Below, in pieces: positions 45,850 to 53,732 of a DNA stretch of 64,000 bases. The stretch comes from an uncultured Paracoccus sp. (GTDB taxonomy: Bacteria; Pseudomonadota; Alphaproteobacteria; Rhodobacterales; Rhodobacteraceae). The stretch covers positions 1-64,000 of the forward strand of contig NZ_CANKWH010000016.1 in assembly GCF_947487305.1 (NCBI RefSeq). Direction: 5' to 3'. Each line of letters starts with the position of its first letter. Position 1 is the first letter of the stretch. The notes beneath the pieces are model-generated. The model saw nothing but the letters and a program-made list of their open reading frames with translations. It was not told the DNA's origin and did not search any database. Position numbers and translations under genes: made by a program.

Positions 45850-46986
45850 CTACGCCTGCGGTGGTGCGGGCGGCGTGGGCAGGGGCGGCGGCATGTTGGT
45901 GAACAGCTGCGCCAGTTCCGTCACCTCGTCGGCGGATTTCCAGCCGTCCTGACCGGGGGTCCAGACCAGCGTCTCGCGGGTGAATGTGCCCTCGGCGGCC
46001 AGCCGGCCCAGATGGCCGCGGCCATAGGGGCCCTGTGCCGCGCCGTCGACGGCGATATGCCAGACGGTTTCAGATTGTTTCGGCATCGGTGGCGGTGTCG
46101 CCGCACCGGCCTGCGCCGGACGGGCGCCCCATGGCCCCATCGCCATCCCGCCCATCGCCATGCCCATGCCGGCGCCAAGCCCCGCGCCCAGACCCGCACC
46201 CGCGCCGCCCGGATTGGTGCTGGCGTTCAGCATCGCCTCGCCGGTCGCATATTGGTTGAAGCGGTCCAGATCGCCGATGATTCCCATGCTGGTGCGCTTG
46301 TCCAGCATCTTCTCGACCTCATCCGGCAGGCTGATGTTCTCGATGTAGAATTCCGGGATGGTCAGCCCGTAGGCTGCGACGGTGGGCGCGATGGCCTTGG
46401 CGACCATCTTGCCCAGCTGTTCGGTATTCGCCGCCATGTCGAGCACCGGAATCCCCGAACCGGCGATCATGCGCGAGAATTCCTGCACGATGATATTGCG
46501 CAGTTGAAAGCTGATCTCGTCCTTGGTGAATTCGCCATCGGTGCCGACGATCTCGGCCATGAACTTGGCCGGATCGGTGACGCGCATGGAATAGGTGCCG
46601 AAGGCGCGCAGCCGCACCGGGCCGAATTCCGGGTCGCGGGCGATGATCGGGTTCTTCGTCCCCCATTTCAGATCGTTGAACCGCGTCGTGTTGACGAAAT
46701 AGATCTCGGACTTGAACGGGCTTTTGAAGCCGTGATCCCAATGCTGCAGCTTGGTCAGGATCGGCAGGTTGTTGGTTTCCAGCAGATACAGCCCCGGCCC
46801 GAAGACATCGGCCAATTGCCCCTCGTGGATGAAGACGGCGGCCTGCCCCTCGCGCACGGTCAGCTTGGCGCCGTACTTGATCTCGTGGCCGTAACGCTCG
46901 AACCGCCAGACCATGGTGTCGCGGGTGTCATCGGTCCATTCGATGACATCGATGAACTCGCCAGAGAGGAAATCGAGAATGCCCAT
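45850..46986 (-). CDS. SPFH domain protein with C-terminal GYF_2-like domain (YdjI/virion-core-like)
   Basis: The 378-residue protein begins MGILDFLSGEFIDVIEWTDD, the signature of the YdjI-type SPFH family. The SPFH/band-7 domain spans about 25-230. A Gly/Ala/Met-rich linker (GAGLGAGLGAGMGMAMGGMAM) leads to a GYF_2-like domain (WHIAVDGAAQGPYGRGHL...LVWTPGQDGWKSADEV, about 315-360). It should oligomerise at the inner membrane. It is the central gene of a four-gene cluster with the zinc-ribbon, DUF2927 and TelA proteins. Confidence 0.85.
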   Translation of the reverse strand: MGILDFLSGEFIDVIEWTDDTRDTMVWRFERYGHEIKYGAKLTVREGQAAVFIHEGQLADVFGPGLYLLETNNLPILTKLQHWDHGFKSPFKSEIYFVNTTRFNDLKWGTKNPIIARDPEFGPVRLRAFGTYSMRVTDPAKFMAEIVGTDGEFTKDEISFQLRNIIVQEFSRMIAGSGIPVLDMAANTEQLGKMVAKAIAPTVAAYGLTIPEFYIENISLPDEVEKMLDKRTSMGIIGDLDRFNQYATGEAMLNASTNPGGAGAGLGAGLGAGMGMAMGGMAMGPWGARPAQAGAATPPPMPKQSETVWHIAVDGAAQGPYGRGHLGRLAAEGTFTRETLVWTPGQDGWKSADEVTELAQLFTNMPPPLPTPPAPPQA

Positions 46987-47015
46987 GGGATGCTCCGTCG
47001 GGAAAGGGGTTGCGA

Positions 47016-48059
47016 TCAGCCGTCCAGCAACTCGGCAGCGATCTGCTGCACGATCGGGGCGGCTTCGGCCTGCGACATGCCGGGGCGCAGGCGGCGGTCA
47101 TAGAGGATGCGCAGCAAAAGCTCGTCATGCAGCGTCAACAGCGCGAATTCCTCGTCATCGTTGAAGATTGAGGGGCGGGATTCGGGGCTGTCATTCGCCA
47201 GACCCATGCCCTGCGCCAGTTCCTCGTGGATGCAGGAGCTGCGCAGGCGCGGCGGCAGTTCGGCCCGGATCAGCGCCACGGCATTCACATAGGTCGAGCC
47301 GGCACCGCGCGAATAGGCGAAGACGGTGCAGAAATTGCCCCGGTCCAGATCGCGCAGCGCCGCCACATCGGTATTGGGGATGCCGGGCAGCAGGCGTTCC
47401 AGCCTCGGGCCCATCTCGCGGCGCTCATCCTCGTTCAGGATCATCACGGCGAAATTGCCGCCCTCGCTGACCAGCCCGACCTCGTGGCCGGTGACACGGG
47501 CGAGGCGCGAGGCAAAGGCGGCGATCTCGCCCCGGTCGCGGCGCTGGGTGGCGATGTCGCTGGACGGCCCCCATTCGATCTGCATCCGCACCGGGTCCTG
47601 CCAGCGGCGCAGCGGCGCGGTGTGGTGATCGGCGACGAGGCGCTGGCCGTCGCGGCCATATTCATCACGCAGGGCGACCTGCAGGAAATCGCGGGCGAGA
47701 CCCTCGGCGGTGAACGGCACATCCTCAGGCACGCGTTCGGTCCGCAGCTTGCCGCGCGCGATCAGCGCGGCTTCGCTGCTGGCCAGATAACTGCGGATAT
47801 TGCCGACCGGGGCGCTGTCTTCAGAACGTGCGGCGGCGTTGGTGGCGCGGGCGCGTTCGGCCCGCGCCTCGCGGATCTCGGCCTGGCGCAGCGAGGCCAG
47901 TTCCTCGGGCGTCGGTCCTTCGGGTTCCGGCTCGGGCTCGACCACGGGCGGCGGGGCGGGGGGCGGCGCGCTGGTGCAGGCGGTCAGGGCCAGCAATGCA
48001 GCCAGAAGCGGGGCGGCGGGAACGCGGGGACGAAAACTCAGGGACAGGCCAGCCGCCAT
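47016..48059 (-). CDS. Lipoprotein of the DUF2927 family
   Basis: The 347-residue protein has a signal peptide with lipobox LLALTAC (Cys near residue 28), a Pro/Glu-rich linker and a DUF2927-type C-terminal domain. It contains SCIHEELAQGMGLANDSPESRPSIFND and LHDELLLRILYDRRL; HEELAQ resembles a zincin HExxH with the last His replaced by Gln. Such proteins have no assigned role. It lies four bases from the TelA stop in the same operon. Confidence 0.8.
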   Translation of the reverse strand: MAAGLSLSFRPRVPAAPLLAALLALTACTSAPPPAPPPVVEPEPEPEGPTPEELASLRQAEIREARAERARATNAAARSEDSAPVGNIRSYLASSEAALIARGKLRTERVPEDVPFTAEGLARDFLQVALRDEYGRDGQRLVADHHTAPLRRWQDPVRMQIEWGPSSDIATQRRDRGEIAAFASRLARVTGHEVGLVSEGGNFAVMILNEDERREMGPRLERLLPGIPNTDVAALRDLDRGNFCTVFAYSRGAGSTYVNAVALIRAELPPRLRSSCIHEELAQGMGLANDSPESRPSIFNDDEEFALLTLHDELLLRILYDRRLRPGMSQAEAAPIVQQIAAELLDG

Positions 48060-48063
48060 CGGA

Positions 48064-49263
48064 TCACCTCGGGGACGTGACGCGGGCGGACTGGCCGCCG
48101 GCGGCGGAGGAGACCGGACGGGCGCGGGCCGAGGCCAGCGCGTCGCGCAGATCGCCCTCCATCTGGCGCAGTTCTTCTTCGGCGGCGGCGCGGCGGGCCT
48201 TGCCCTCGTCGGCGATGCGCAAGCTGTCCTCGATCGTGGCGATCAGATGGGCATTGGCGGTGCGGACGGATTCGATGTCGAAGACGCCGCGCTCCATCTC
48301 GGTGCGGATGGCGCTGTTGGCCTGACGCAGGTTCTCGGCATTGCGGGTCAGAAGCTCGTTGGTCAGGTCGGTGGCGGCCTTCACAGCACCGGCGGCCTGC
48401 GCGCTGCGCTGAATGGTCACGGCCTGCGCCAGCTGGGTTTCCCACAGCGGCACGGTGTTCACCAGCGTCGAATTGATCTTTGTCACCAGCGACTTGTCGT
48501 TTTCCTGCACCAGCCGGATCGAGGGCAGCGACTGCATTGTCACCTGCCGGGTCAGCTTCAGGTCATGGGTGCGGCGTTCCAGATCGTCGCGCAGCGCCCG
48601 AAGGTCGCGCAACTCCTGCGCCTCCATCACCTGATCGGCGCCGCCGGCGGCCTGCAATTCGGCATCCTTGGCGGGAATGGTCTCGTGGTCCAGTTCGCGC
48701 AGCTTCTCCTCGCCTGCCGCGATATAGAGCGCCAGCTCGTCATAGAAGGCCAGCGTGCGTTCATAGAGCACATCAAGCGACTTGATATCGACCAGAAGGC
48801 GCTGCTCGTGGCTTTCGAGATCGGTGGTGATCTTGTCGATCTGGGTCTGCACCTCTTCGTAATTCGCCACGAAACGGGCAAAGGGCGCGGCGCGACCGGT
48901 CAGTTTTTCCCACCAGCTGCGGTTGCGGCGCATGTCAAGCTCGTTGACCGAGAAGCCGCGAATGGTGGTGACGATCTCGCGCAGGCTCTCGCCGGCGGGA
49001 CCGACATCCTTGTTCTTCACATCGGCCAGCATCTTCTGGCTGATCTCTTGCAAACCGGCCTGCGCGCGGCTGCCGAAATTCACCACCGAGCCGGTATTCT
49101 TCAGGTCGATCTCGTCCATCCGCTTGCGGATTTCCTCGGCCACCGGGGCGGGCGCATCGGTCAGCGGCACGATCTCGGGCGCAGGCTCGGGCAGGACCAC
49201 GGCGGTCAGCTCTTCGATGTCCTTCGCCGCGGCCTCGGCGCGCGTCTTGCTGTCAGTGCTCAT
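48064..49263 (-). CDS. Toxic anion resistance protein TelA family
   Basis: The 399-residue, almost entirely helical protein fits TelA (DUF/toxic anion resistance): RGFSVNELDMRRNRSWWEKLTG, LDVLYERTLAFYDELALYIAAGEEKL, and the conserved RQVTMQSLPSIRLVQENDKSL with TVPLWETQLAQAV. It is the first gene of the four-gene unit. TelA proteins are linked to tellurite and cell-envelope stress resistance, but their mechanism is unknown. No ter genes (TerC, TerD) accompany it here. Confidence 0.9.
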   Translation of the reverse strand: MSTDSKTRAEAAAKDIEELTAVVLPEPAPEIVPLTDAPAPVAEEIRKRMDEIDLKNTGSVVNFGSRAQAGLQEISQKMLADVKNKDVGPAGESLREIVTTIRGFSVNELDMRRNRSWWEKLTGRAAPFARFVANYEEVQTQIDKITTDLESHEQRLLVDIKSLDVLYERTLAFYDELALYIAAGEEKLRELDHETIPAKDAELQAAGGADQVMEAQELRDLRALRDDLERRTHDLKLTRQVTMQSLPSIRLVQENDKSLVTKINSTLVNTVPLWETQLAQAVTIQRSAQAAGAVKAATDLTNELLTRNAENLRQANSAIRTEMERGVFDIESVRTANAHLIATIEDSLRIADEGKARRAAAEEELRQMEGDLRDALASARARPVSSAAGGQSARVTSPR

Positions 49264-49357
49264 GGGCCGGTCCTTTGTCTGCGTCGGCTGTTGCGGGGCA
49301 GCATAGGCTGAAATCCCGGCGGTTCAACCGGCAGGCCGGGCCGAAAGTTCCTGTCGC

Positions 49358-49389
49358 GACAAAAGGAAACGGGGGCCCGAAGGCCCCCG
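49358..49389 (-). terminator. Terminator after the fatty-acid oxidation multienzyme gene
   Basis: On the minus strand the 8-bp stem cgggggcc/ggcccccg (loop of four) is followed by TTTCCTTTTGTCG. It lies between the beta-oxidation gene stop and the TelA gene and separates the two operons. Confidence 0.75.
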
Positions 49390-49410
49390 CATCGTCACAG
49401 ACCTGAGGGT

Positions 49411-51597
49411 TCAGGCTGCCTTCTTCTGCTGGCCGAAGCGGCCGTAGAAGCTTTCGCCCTTGGCGGCCATGTCGCGCAGCAGGGTGGGCGTCTTGAAGCG
49501 TTCGCCATGGGCGGCGGTCAGACGGTCGCAGATCTCGACCGCGCGGGTTGCACCCAGCATGTCGAGCCAGCTGAACGGGCCGCCCGACCAGGGGGCAAAG
49601 CCCCAGCCGAGGATGGCGCCGACATCGCCTTCGCGGATGTCTTCCAGCACGCCCTCTTCCAGCGCCCGCACGGCTTCCAGCGACTGCGCGAACATCAGGC
49701 GATGCTGCACGTCGGTCAGTTCCGGCTGCTCGTCCGAGACCGGCCATTCACTGGCGAGGCCCGCCCAGAAGTCGCCGCGCTTGCCCTTCTCGTCATAGTC
49801 ATAGAAGCCCGAGTTCGACTTGCGACCCAGACGGCCCTGATCGTAGAGCTTGAACAGCACCTCATCGACCGCGCCATCGGGATAGGCATCGCCCATCGCC
49901 GCACGGGTCGCCTTGGCGATCTTCACGCCCAGATCGATCGAGGTCTCGTCGACCAGCTGCAGCGGACCCAGCGGCATCCCCATCAGCTTGGCGGCATTCT
50001 CGATCAGGGTCGGGCTGACGCCCTCGCCGACCATGCGGATGCCCTCGTTGATATAGGGGATGATGCAGCGGTTGGCGTAGAAGAAGCGGGCGTCGTTGAC
50101 GACGATCGGGGTCTTCTTGATCTGGCGGACGAAATCCAGCGCCTTGGCGACGGCAACGGGGCCAGTTTGCTTGCCCTTGATGATCTCGACCAGCAGCATC
50201 TTGTCGACCGGCGAGAAGAAGTGGATGCCGATGAACTGATCCGGACGGCTGCTGGCCTTGGCCAGCTCGCTGATCGGCAGGGTCGAAGTGTTGGTGGCGA
50301 AGATCGCGTCGGCGGGGATCACCGCCTCGGTCTTCTTCGTCACCTCGGCCTTGACGGCCACATCCTCGAACACGGCTTCGACGATCAGGTCGCAGCCCTC
50401 GAGCGCGGCATAATCGGTGGTCGCGGTGATGCGGGCCAGAACTTCGGCCTTCTTCTCCTCGGTCGATTTCTTGCGGCTGATCGCCTTGTCCAGCAGACCT
50501 TCCGAATAGGCCTTGCCCTTGTCGGCCGACTCCTGCTTGGCGTCGATCAGCACGACCTGGATGCCGGCCATGGCCGAGACATAGGCAATGCCCGCGCCCA
50601 TCATGCCGGCACCAAGGATGCCGACCTTTTTCACCGACTGGTCCGGCGCCTCGGGACGGTTCGCGCCCTTCTCCAGCGCTTCCTTGTTGATGAAGAGGCT
50701 GCGGATCATCGCGGTCGACGAGGGGTTCATCAGGACATTGGTGAACCAGCGCGCCTCGATTTTCAGCGCCTGGTCGAAGGGCACCATCGCGCCTTCATAG
50801 ACCGCCGACAACAGCGCCTTGGCCGCCGGATAAACGCCCATGGTCTTGCCATGCACCATCGCGCTGGCGCCGACGAAGGTCGGGAAGCCCGGCGCGCTGT
50901 AGGGGTCGCCGCCCGGCATCTTGTAGCCCTTGGCATCCCAAGGCTTGACGATATCGGCATCGGTCGCCTTCAGCACCCAGTCGCGTGCAGCGGCGACCGG
51001 ATCATCGACCACCTCGTCGATCAGCCCGGCGGCCTTGGCCTTGACCGGGTCCGACAGCTTGCCTTCCAGCAGGAAGGGGGCCGCCGCCATCGCGCCCAGT
51101 TTGCGCGACAGGCGGGTGGTGCCGCCGGCGCCGGGGAAGATGCCGACGAGGATCTCGGGCAGGCCGATCTTGGCCTTGGGGTTGTTGGCCGCGAAGATGC
51201 GATGGGTCGAGAGCGGCAGCTCCAGCCCGATCCCCAGCGCGGTGCCGGGCAGGGCGCTCGCAATCGGCTTGCCGCCCTTCAGGGTCTTGGCATCCATGCC
51301 GGCGCGCTCGATCTTGCGCAGCAGGTGGTGCAGGGTCATCACGCCGTCGAACACGCCCTGTGCGCCGCCGTTCTGCTTCATCCCGGCGATGACGTTCAGG
51401 TCCATGCCGCCGGCAAAGTCCTTCTTGCCCGAGGTGATGACGATGCCCTTCACGGCCGCATCGGCCAGCGCGTCATCGATGAGGCCGTTCAGCGTGGCCG
51501 CGCCATCGAGGCTCAGCACGTTCATCGACTTGTTGGGAACGTCCCAGGTGATCAGGGCGACGCCGTCGGCGTCCTTGGTCATGGTGAAATCGGTCAT
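49411..51597 (-). CDS. Fatty acid oxidation multienzyme: enoyl-CoA hydratase/3-hydroxyacyl-CoA dehydrogenase
   Basis: The 728-residue protein combines an enoyl-CoA hydratase domain (about 1-190; VGIFPGAGGTTRLSRKLG with catalytic Glu region) and a 3-hydroxyacyl-CoA dehydrogenase module with NAD site VGILGAGMMGAGIAYVSAMAG (about 325-345), IFATNTSTLPIS, FIGIHFFSPVDKM and a C-terminal HAD domain. This is the FadB/FadJ alpha-subunit architecture. Together with the downstream-acting thiolase (encoded 15 bases upstream in the operon) it runs the last three steps of beta-oxidation. Confidence 0.95.
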   Translation of the reverse strand: MTDFTMTKDADGVALITWDVPNKSMNVLSLDGAATLNGLIDDALADAAVKGIVITSGKKDFAGGMDLNVIAGMKQNGGAQGVFDGVMTLHHLLRKIERAGMDAKTLKGGKPIASALPGTALGIGLELPLSTHRIFAANNPKAKIGLPEILVGIFPGAGGTTRLSRKLGAMAAAPFLLEGKLSDPVKAKAAGLIDEVVDDPVAAARDWVLKATDADIVKPWDAKGYKMPGGDPYSAPGFPTFVGASAMVHGKTMGVYPAAKALLSAVYEGAMVPFDQALKIEARWFTNVLMNPSSTAMIRSLFINKEALEKGANRPEAPDQSVKKVGILGAGMMGAGIAYVSAMAGIQVVLIDAKQESADKGKAYSEGLLDKAISRKKSTEEKKAEVLARITATTDYAALEGCDLIVEAVFEDVAVKAEVTKKTEAVIPADAIFATNTSTLPISELAKASSRPDQFIGIHFFSPVDKMLLVEIIKGKQTGPVAVAKALDFVRQIKKTPIVVNDARFFYANRCIIPYINEGIRMVGEGVSPTLIENAAKLMGMPLGPLQLVDETSIDLGVKIAKATRAAMGDAYPDGAVDEVLFKLYDQGRLGRKSNSGFYDYDEKGKRGDFWAGLASEWPVSDEQPELTDVQHRLMFAQSLEAVRALEEGVLEDIREGDVGAILGWGFAPWSGGPFSWLDMLGATRAVEICDRLTAAHGERFKTPTLLRDMAAKGESFYGRFGQQKKAA

Positions 51598-51612
51598 GTC
51601 GGAAACCTCCCC

Positions 51613-52824
51613 TTACACGCGTTCGATGATGGTGGCCGCGCCCATGCCGGACGCAATGCAGAGCGTGGCGAGGCCGACGTTCTTGTCCTGACGCTCCAGC
51701 TCATCCAGCAGCGTGCCGATGATGATGGCGCCGGTCGCCCCCAGCGGGTGGCCCATGGCGATCGAGCCGCCATTGACATTCACCAGTGCCGGATCGACCT
51801 GGAAGGCCTGCATGAAGCGCAGGACGACCGAGGCGAAGGCCTCGTTCACTTCGAACAGGTCGATGTCCTTGATCGACATGCCGCTGTCACGCAGGATCTT
51901 TTCCGTCACAGGCACCGGGCCGGTCAGCATGATCGTGGGATCGGTGCCGATCTTGGCGGTGGCGCGGATGCGGGCGCGGGGCTTGAGCCCATAGGCCTTG
52001 CCGAACTCCTCGTTGCCGATCAGCACGGCGCCGGCGCCATCGACGATGCCCGAGCTGTTGCCGGCATGGTGGATGTGGTTGATCCGGTCGAGATGCGGGT
52101 ATTTCAGCATCGCCACCTTGTCGAAACCGGGCATCACCTCGCCCATGTCCTTGAAGCTGGCCTTCAGCTTGCCCAGGTCCTCGACCGTGGTGCCGGGTCG
52201 CATGTATTCGTCGCGGTCCAGAATGGTCAGGCCGTTCTGGTCCAGAACCGGCACGATCGAACGGGCGAAGCGGTTGTCGGCCCAGGCCTCAGCGGCGCGG
52301 CGCTGCGATTCAACCGCCAGCGCGTCGGCATCTTCGCGGGTGAAACCGTATTCGGTGGCGATGATGTCGGCGCTGATGCCCTGCGGCACGAAATAGGTGC
52401 CAAAGGTCAGCGTCGGGTCAACGGCAATGGCGGCGCCGTCGCTGCCCATCGGCACGCGGCTCATCATTTCCACGCCGCCCGCGATATAGGCCTGACCGGC
52501 CCCGCCCTTGACCTGGTTGGCGGCAAGGTTCACCGCCTCCATGCCGGAGGCGCAGAAGCGGTTGATCGCGAGACCCGGGATCGATTCATCGAGGTTCGAG
52601 GTCAGCACGGCCGAGCGGGCAAGGCACGCACCCTGTTCCTTGACCTGGGTGACATTGCCCCAGATCACGTCCTCGACCGCGTGACCTTCCAGGTTGTTGC
52701 GGTCCTTGACGGCATTCAGGAGGCGGGCGGACAGCGCCAGCGAGGTGACTTCGTGCAGGCTGCCATCGGCGCGGCCCTTGCCGCGCGGGGTGCGGACGGC
52801 GTCATAGATAAAGGCTTCGGTCAT
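51613..52824 (-). CDS. Acetyl-CoA C-acyltransferase (3-ketoacyl-CoA thiolase)
   Basis: The 403-residue thiolase has its nucleophile at Cys91 (INRFCASGMEAVNLA), the GGVEMMSRVPMGSD segment, NGGSIAMGHPLGATGA and the second catalytic Cys in LCIASGMGAATIIERV. It cleaves 3-ketoacyl-CoA with CoA. It is the beta subunit partner of the multienzyme encoded next. Confidence 0.95.
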   Translation of the reverse strand: MTEAFIYDAVRTPRGKGRADGSLHEVTSLALSARLLNAVKDRNNLEGHAVEDVIWGNVTQVKEQGACLARSAVLTSNLDESIPGLAINRFCASGMEAVNLAANQVKGGAGQAYIAGGVEMMSRVPMGSDGAAIAVDPTLTFGTYFVPQGISADIIATEYGFTREDADALAVESQRRAAEAWADNRFARSIVPVLDQNGLTILDRDEYMRPGTTVEDLGKLKASFKDMGEVMPGFDKVAMLKYPHLDRINHIHHAGNSSGIVDGAGAVLIGNEEFGKAYGLKPRARIRATAKIGTDPTIMLTGPVPVTEKILRDSGMSIKDIDLFEVNEAFASVVLRFMQAFQVDPALVNVNGGSIAMGHPLGATGAIIIGTLLDELERQDKNVGLATLCIASGMGAATIIERV

Positions 52825-52834
52825 TGGTCCTCCT

Positions 52835-53461
52835 TTAGGCCCGGTCGGAGGGATTGCCGGGCATCAGATCATAAGGGTGTTTCCAGCCGGGCAGGGCGGC
52901 AATCGCGTCGAGCCAGCGGTTGATATGGGGCCAGTCGGCGCGGTCGAAACCGAAAGGCTCGGGGTAATAGAGATAGCCGCAGCAGGCGAAGTCGGCGATG
53001 CTGGGATCAGCGCCCGCAATCCAGGTGCTGCGCGACAGCTGGTCGTTCAGGATCTTGTAGGTGCTTTTCAGCCGGCCCTGCTGGAACGCGATGACCTCGG
53101 CCGGGCGCTTGTCCTCGGGCAGGAAATTCATCAGGAAGCGGGTCGAACCCGCCACGCCCGACAGCTTGTGATTGTCGAACATCAGCCAGCGCAGGGTCTC
53201 GTTGCGGTCGGTGCCAAGGAATTTTCCGGTCTTCTCGGCGATGTGCAACTGGATCACCGCCGACTGGGTCAGGGTCAGATCCCGCTCGCGGAAGACCGGC
53301 ACCTCGCCCATCTCGTTGAGGGCGCGAAATTCCGGGCTGCGGGATTCGCCGCCGAAGAAATCGACATAGACCGGCTGCCAGTCGTAACCGGCAAGTTCCA
53401 TGGTCAGCGCCGCCTTGTAGGCATTGCCGCTTTCGCCAAAGCACCAGAGTTTCGCGGTCAT
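52835..53461 (-). CDS. Glutathione S-transferase family protein
   Basis: The 208-residue protein has a thioredoxin-like N-terminal GST domain (MTAKLWCFGESGNAYKAALTMELAGYDW; VPVFRERDLTLTQSAVIQLHIAEKTG, with the cis-Pro and Ser that bind glutathione) and a helical C-terminal domain (SIADFACCGYLYYPEPFGFD). It is the first gene of the thiolase/multienzyme unit and lies ten bases before the thiolase. A role in detoxifying lipid-derived electrophiles is inference from context. Confidence 0.9.
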   Translation of the reverse strand: MTAKLWCFGESGNAYKAALTMELAGYDWQPVYVDFFGGESRSPEFRALNEMGEVPVFRERDLTLTQSAVIQLHIAEKTGKFLGTDRNETLRWLMFDNHKLSGVAGSTRFLMNFLPEDKRPAEVIAFQQGRLKSTYKILNDQLSRSTWIAGADPSIADFACCGYLYYPEPFGFDRADWPHINRWLDAIAALPGWKHPYDLMPGNPSDRA

Positions 53462-53507
53462 CTGCGGTTCCTCCTGTCGATCGGGGGCCTGCGCGGCCCC
53501 CGCACCC

Positions 53508-53536
53508 CCGCGGGATATTTTCCTGAAGAAGAAAGG
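53508..53536 (+). repeat. Intergenic repeat element, copy 1 (GGGATATTTTCCTGAAGAAG type)
   Basis: The motif ccgcGGGATATTTTcctGAAGAAGAAAGG is repeated in inverse orientation at 53671-53700. I recall similar GGATATTT...GAAGAAG elements in Rhodobacteraceae intergenic regions. It directly follows a hairpin (cgggggcc/ggcccccg at 53482-53502) after the GST start region. Confidence 0.55.
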
Positions 53537-53670
53537 CCGGATTAACGCTTCCGCAACCCTTCTTCCCTAGTCTCGGCCTTGCGGTACAGGCTGGGAAGCC
53601 GATGACCGCTGAAGGAGAAAGCCCCGGCTTGAATCGGCGGACAGCTGGCCGCGCGCGGGCCGGGGCGGCC

Positions 53671-53700
53671 CCTTCTTCTTCACTGAAATATCCCCGCCGG
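53671..53700 (-). repeat. Intergenic repeat element, copy 2 (inverted)
   Basis: Reverse-complemented, this reads ccggcGGGGATATTTcagtGAAGAAGAAGG and matches copy 1 in order and spacing. The two copies face each other across 134 bases that hold the likely promoter of the GST-thiolase unit and no gene I can support. The 271-base gap 53462-53732 is otherwise empty. Confidence 0.55.
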
Positions 53701-53724
53701 AGGCTTGCGGCATCTCCGCCGGGG
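53692..53724 (-). terminator. Hairpin after the acyl-CoA dehydrogenase gene, possible terminator
   Basis: An 11-bp stem with one central C-C mismatch (ccccgccggag/ctccgccgggg) follows the stop at 53733 on the minus strand, then ATATTTCAGTG. The T content is low, so termination may be weak. It overlaps repeat copy 2, which suggests the repeat is terminator-associated. Confidence 0.45.
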
Positions 53725-53732
53725 ATGAGGGA

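Noticed and set aside
49507..52923. 1138-codon open frame on the plus strand across the beta-oxidation genes
   Set aside because: It is the antisense of two clear enzymes; its sequence is low complexity (Gly/Arg/His/Asp) and shows no protein motif.
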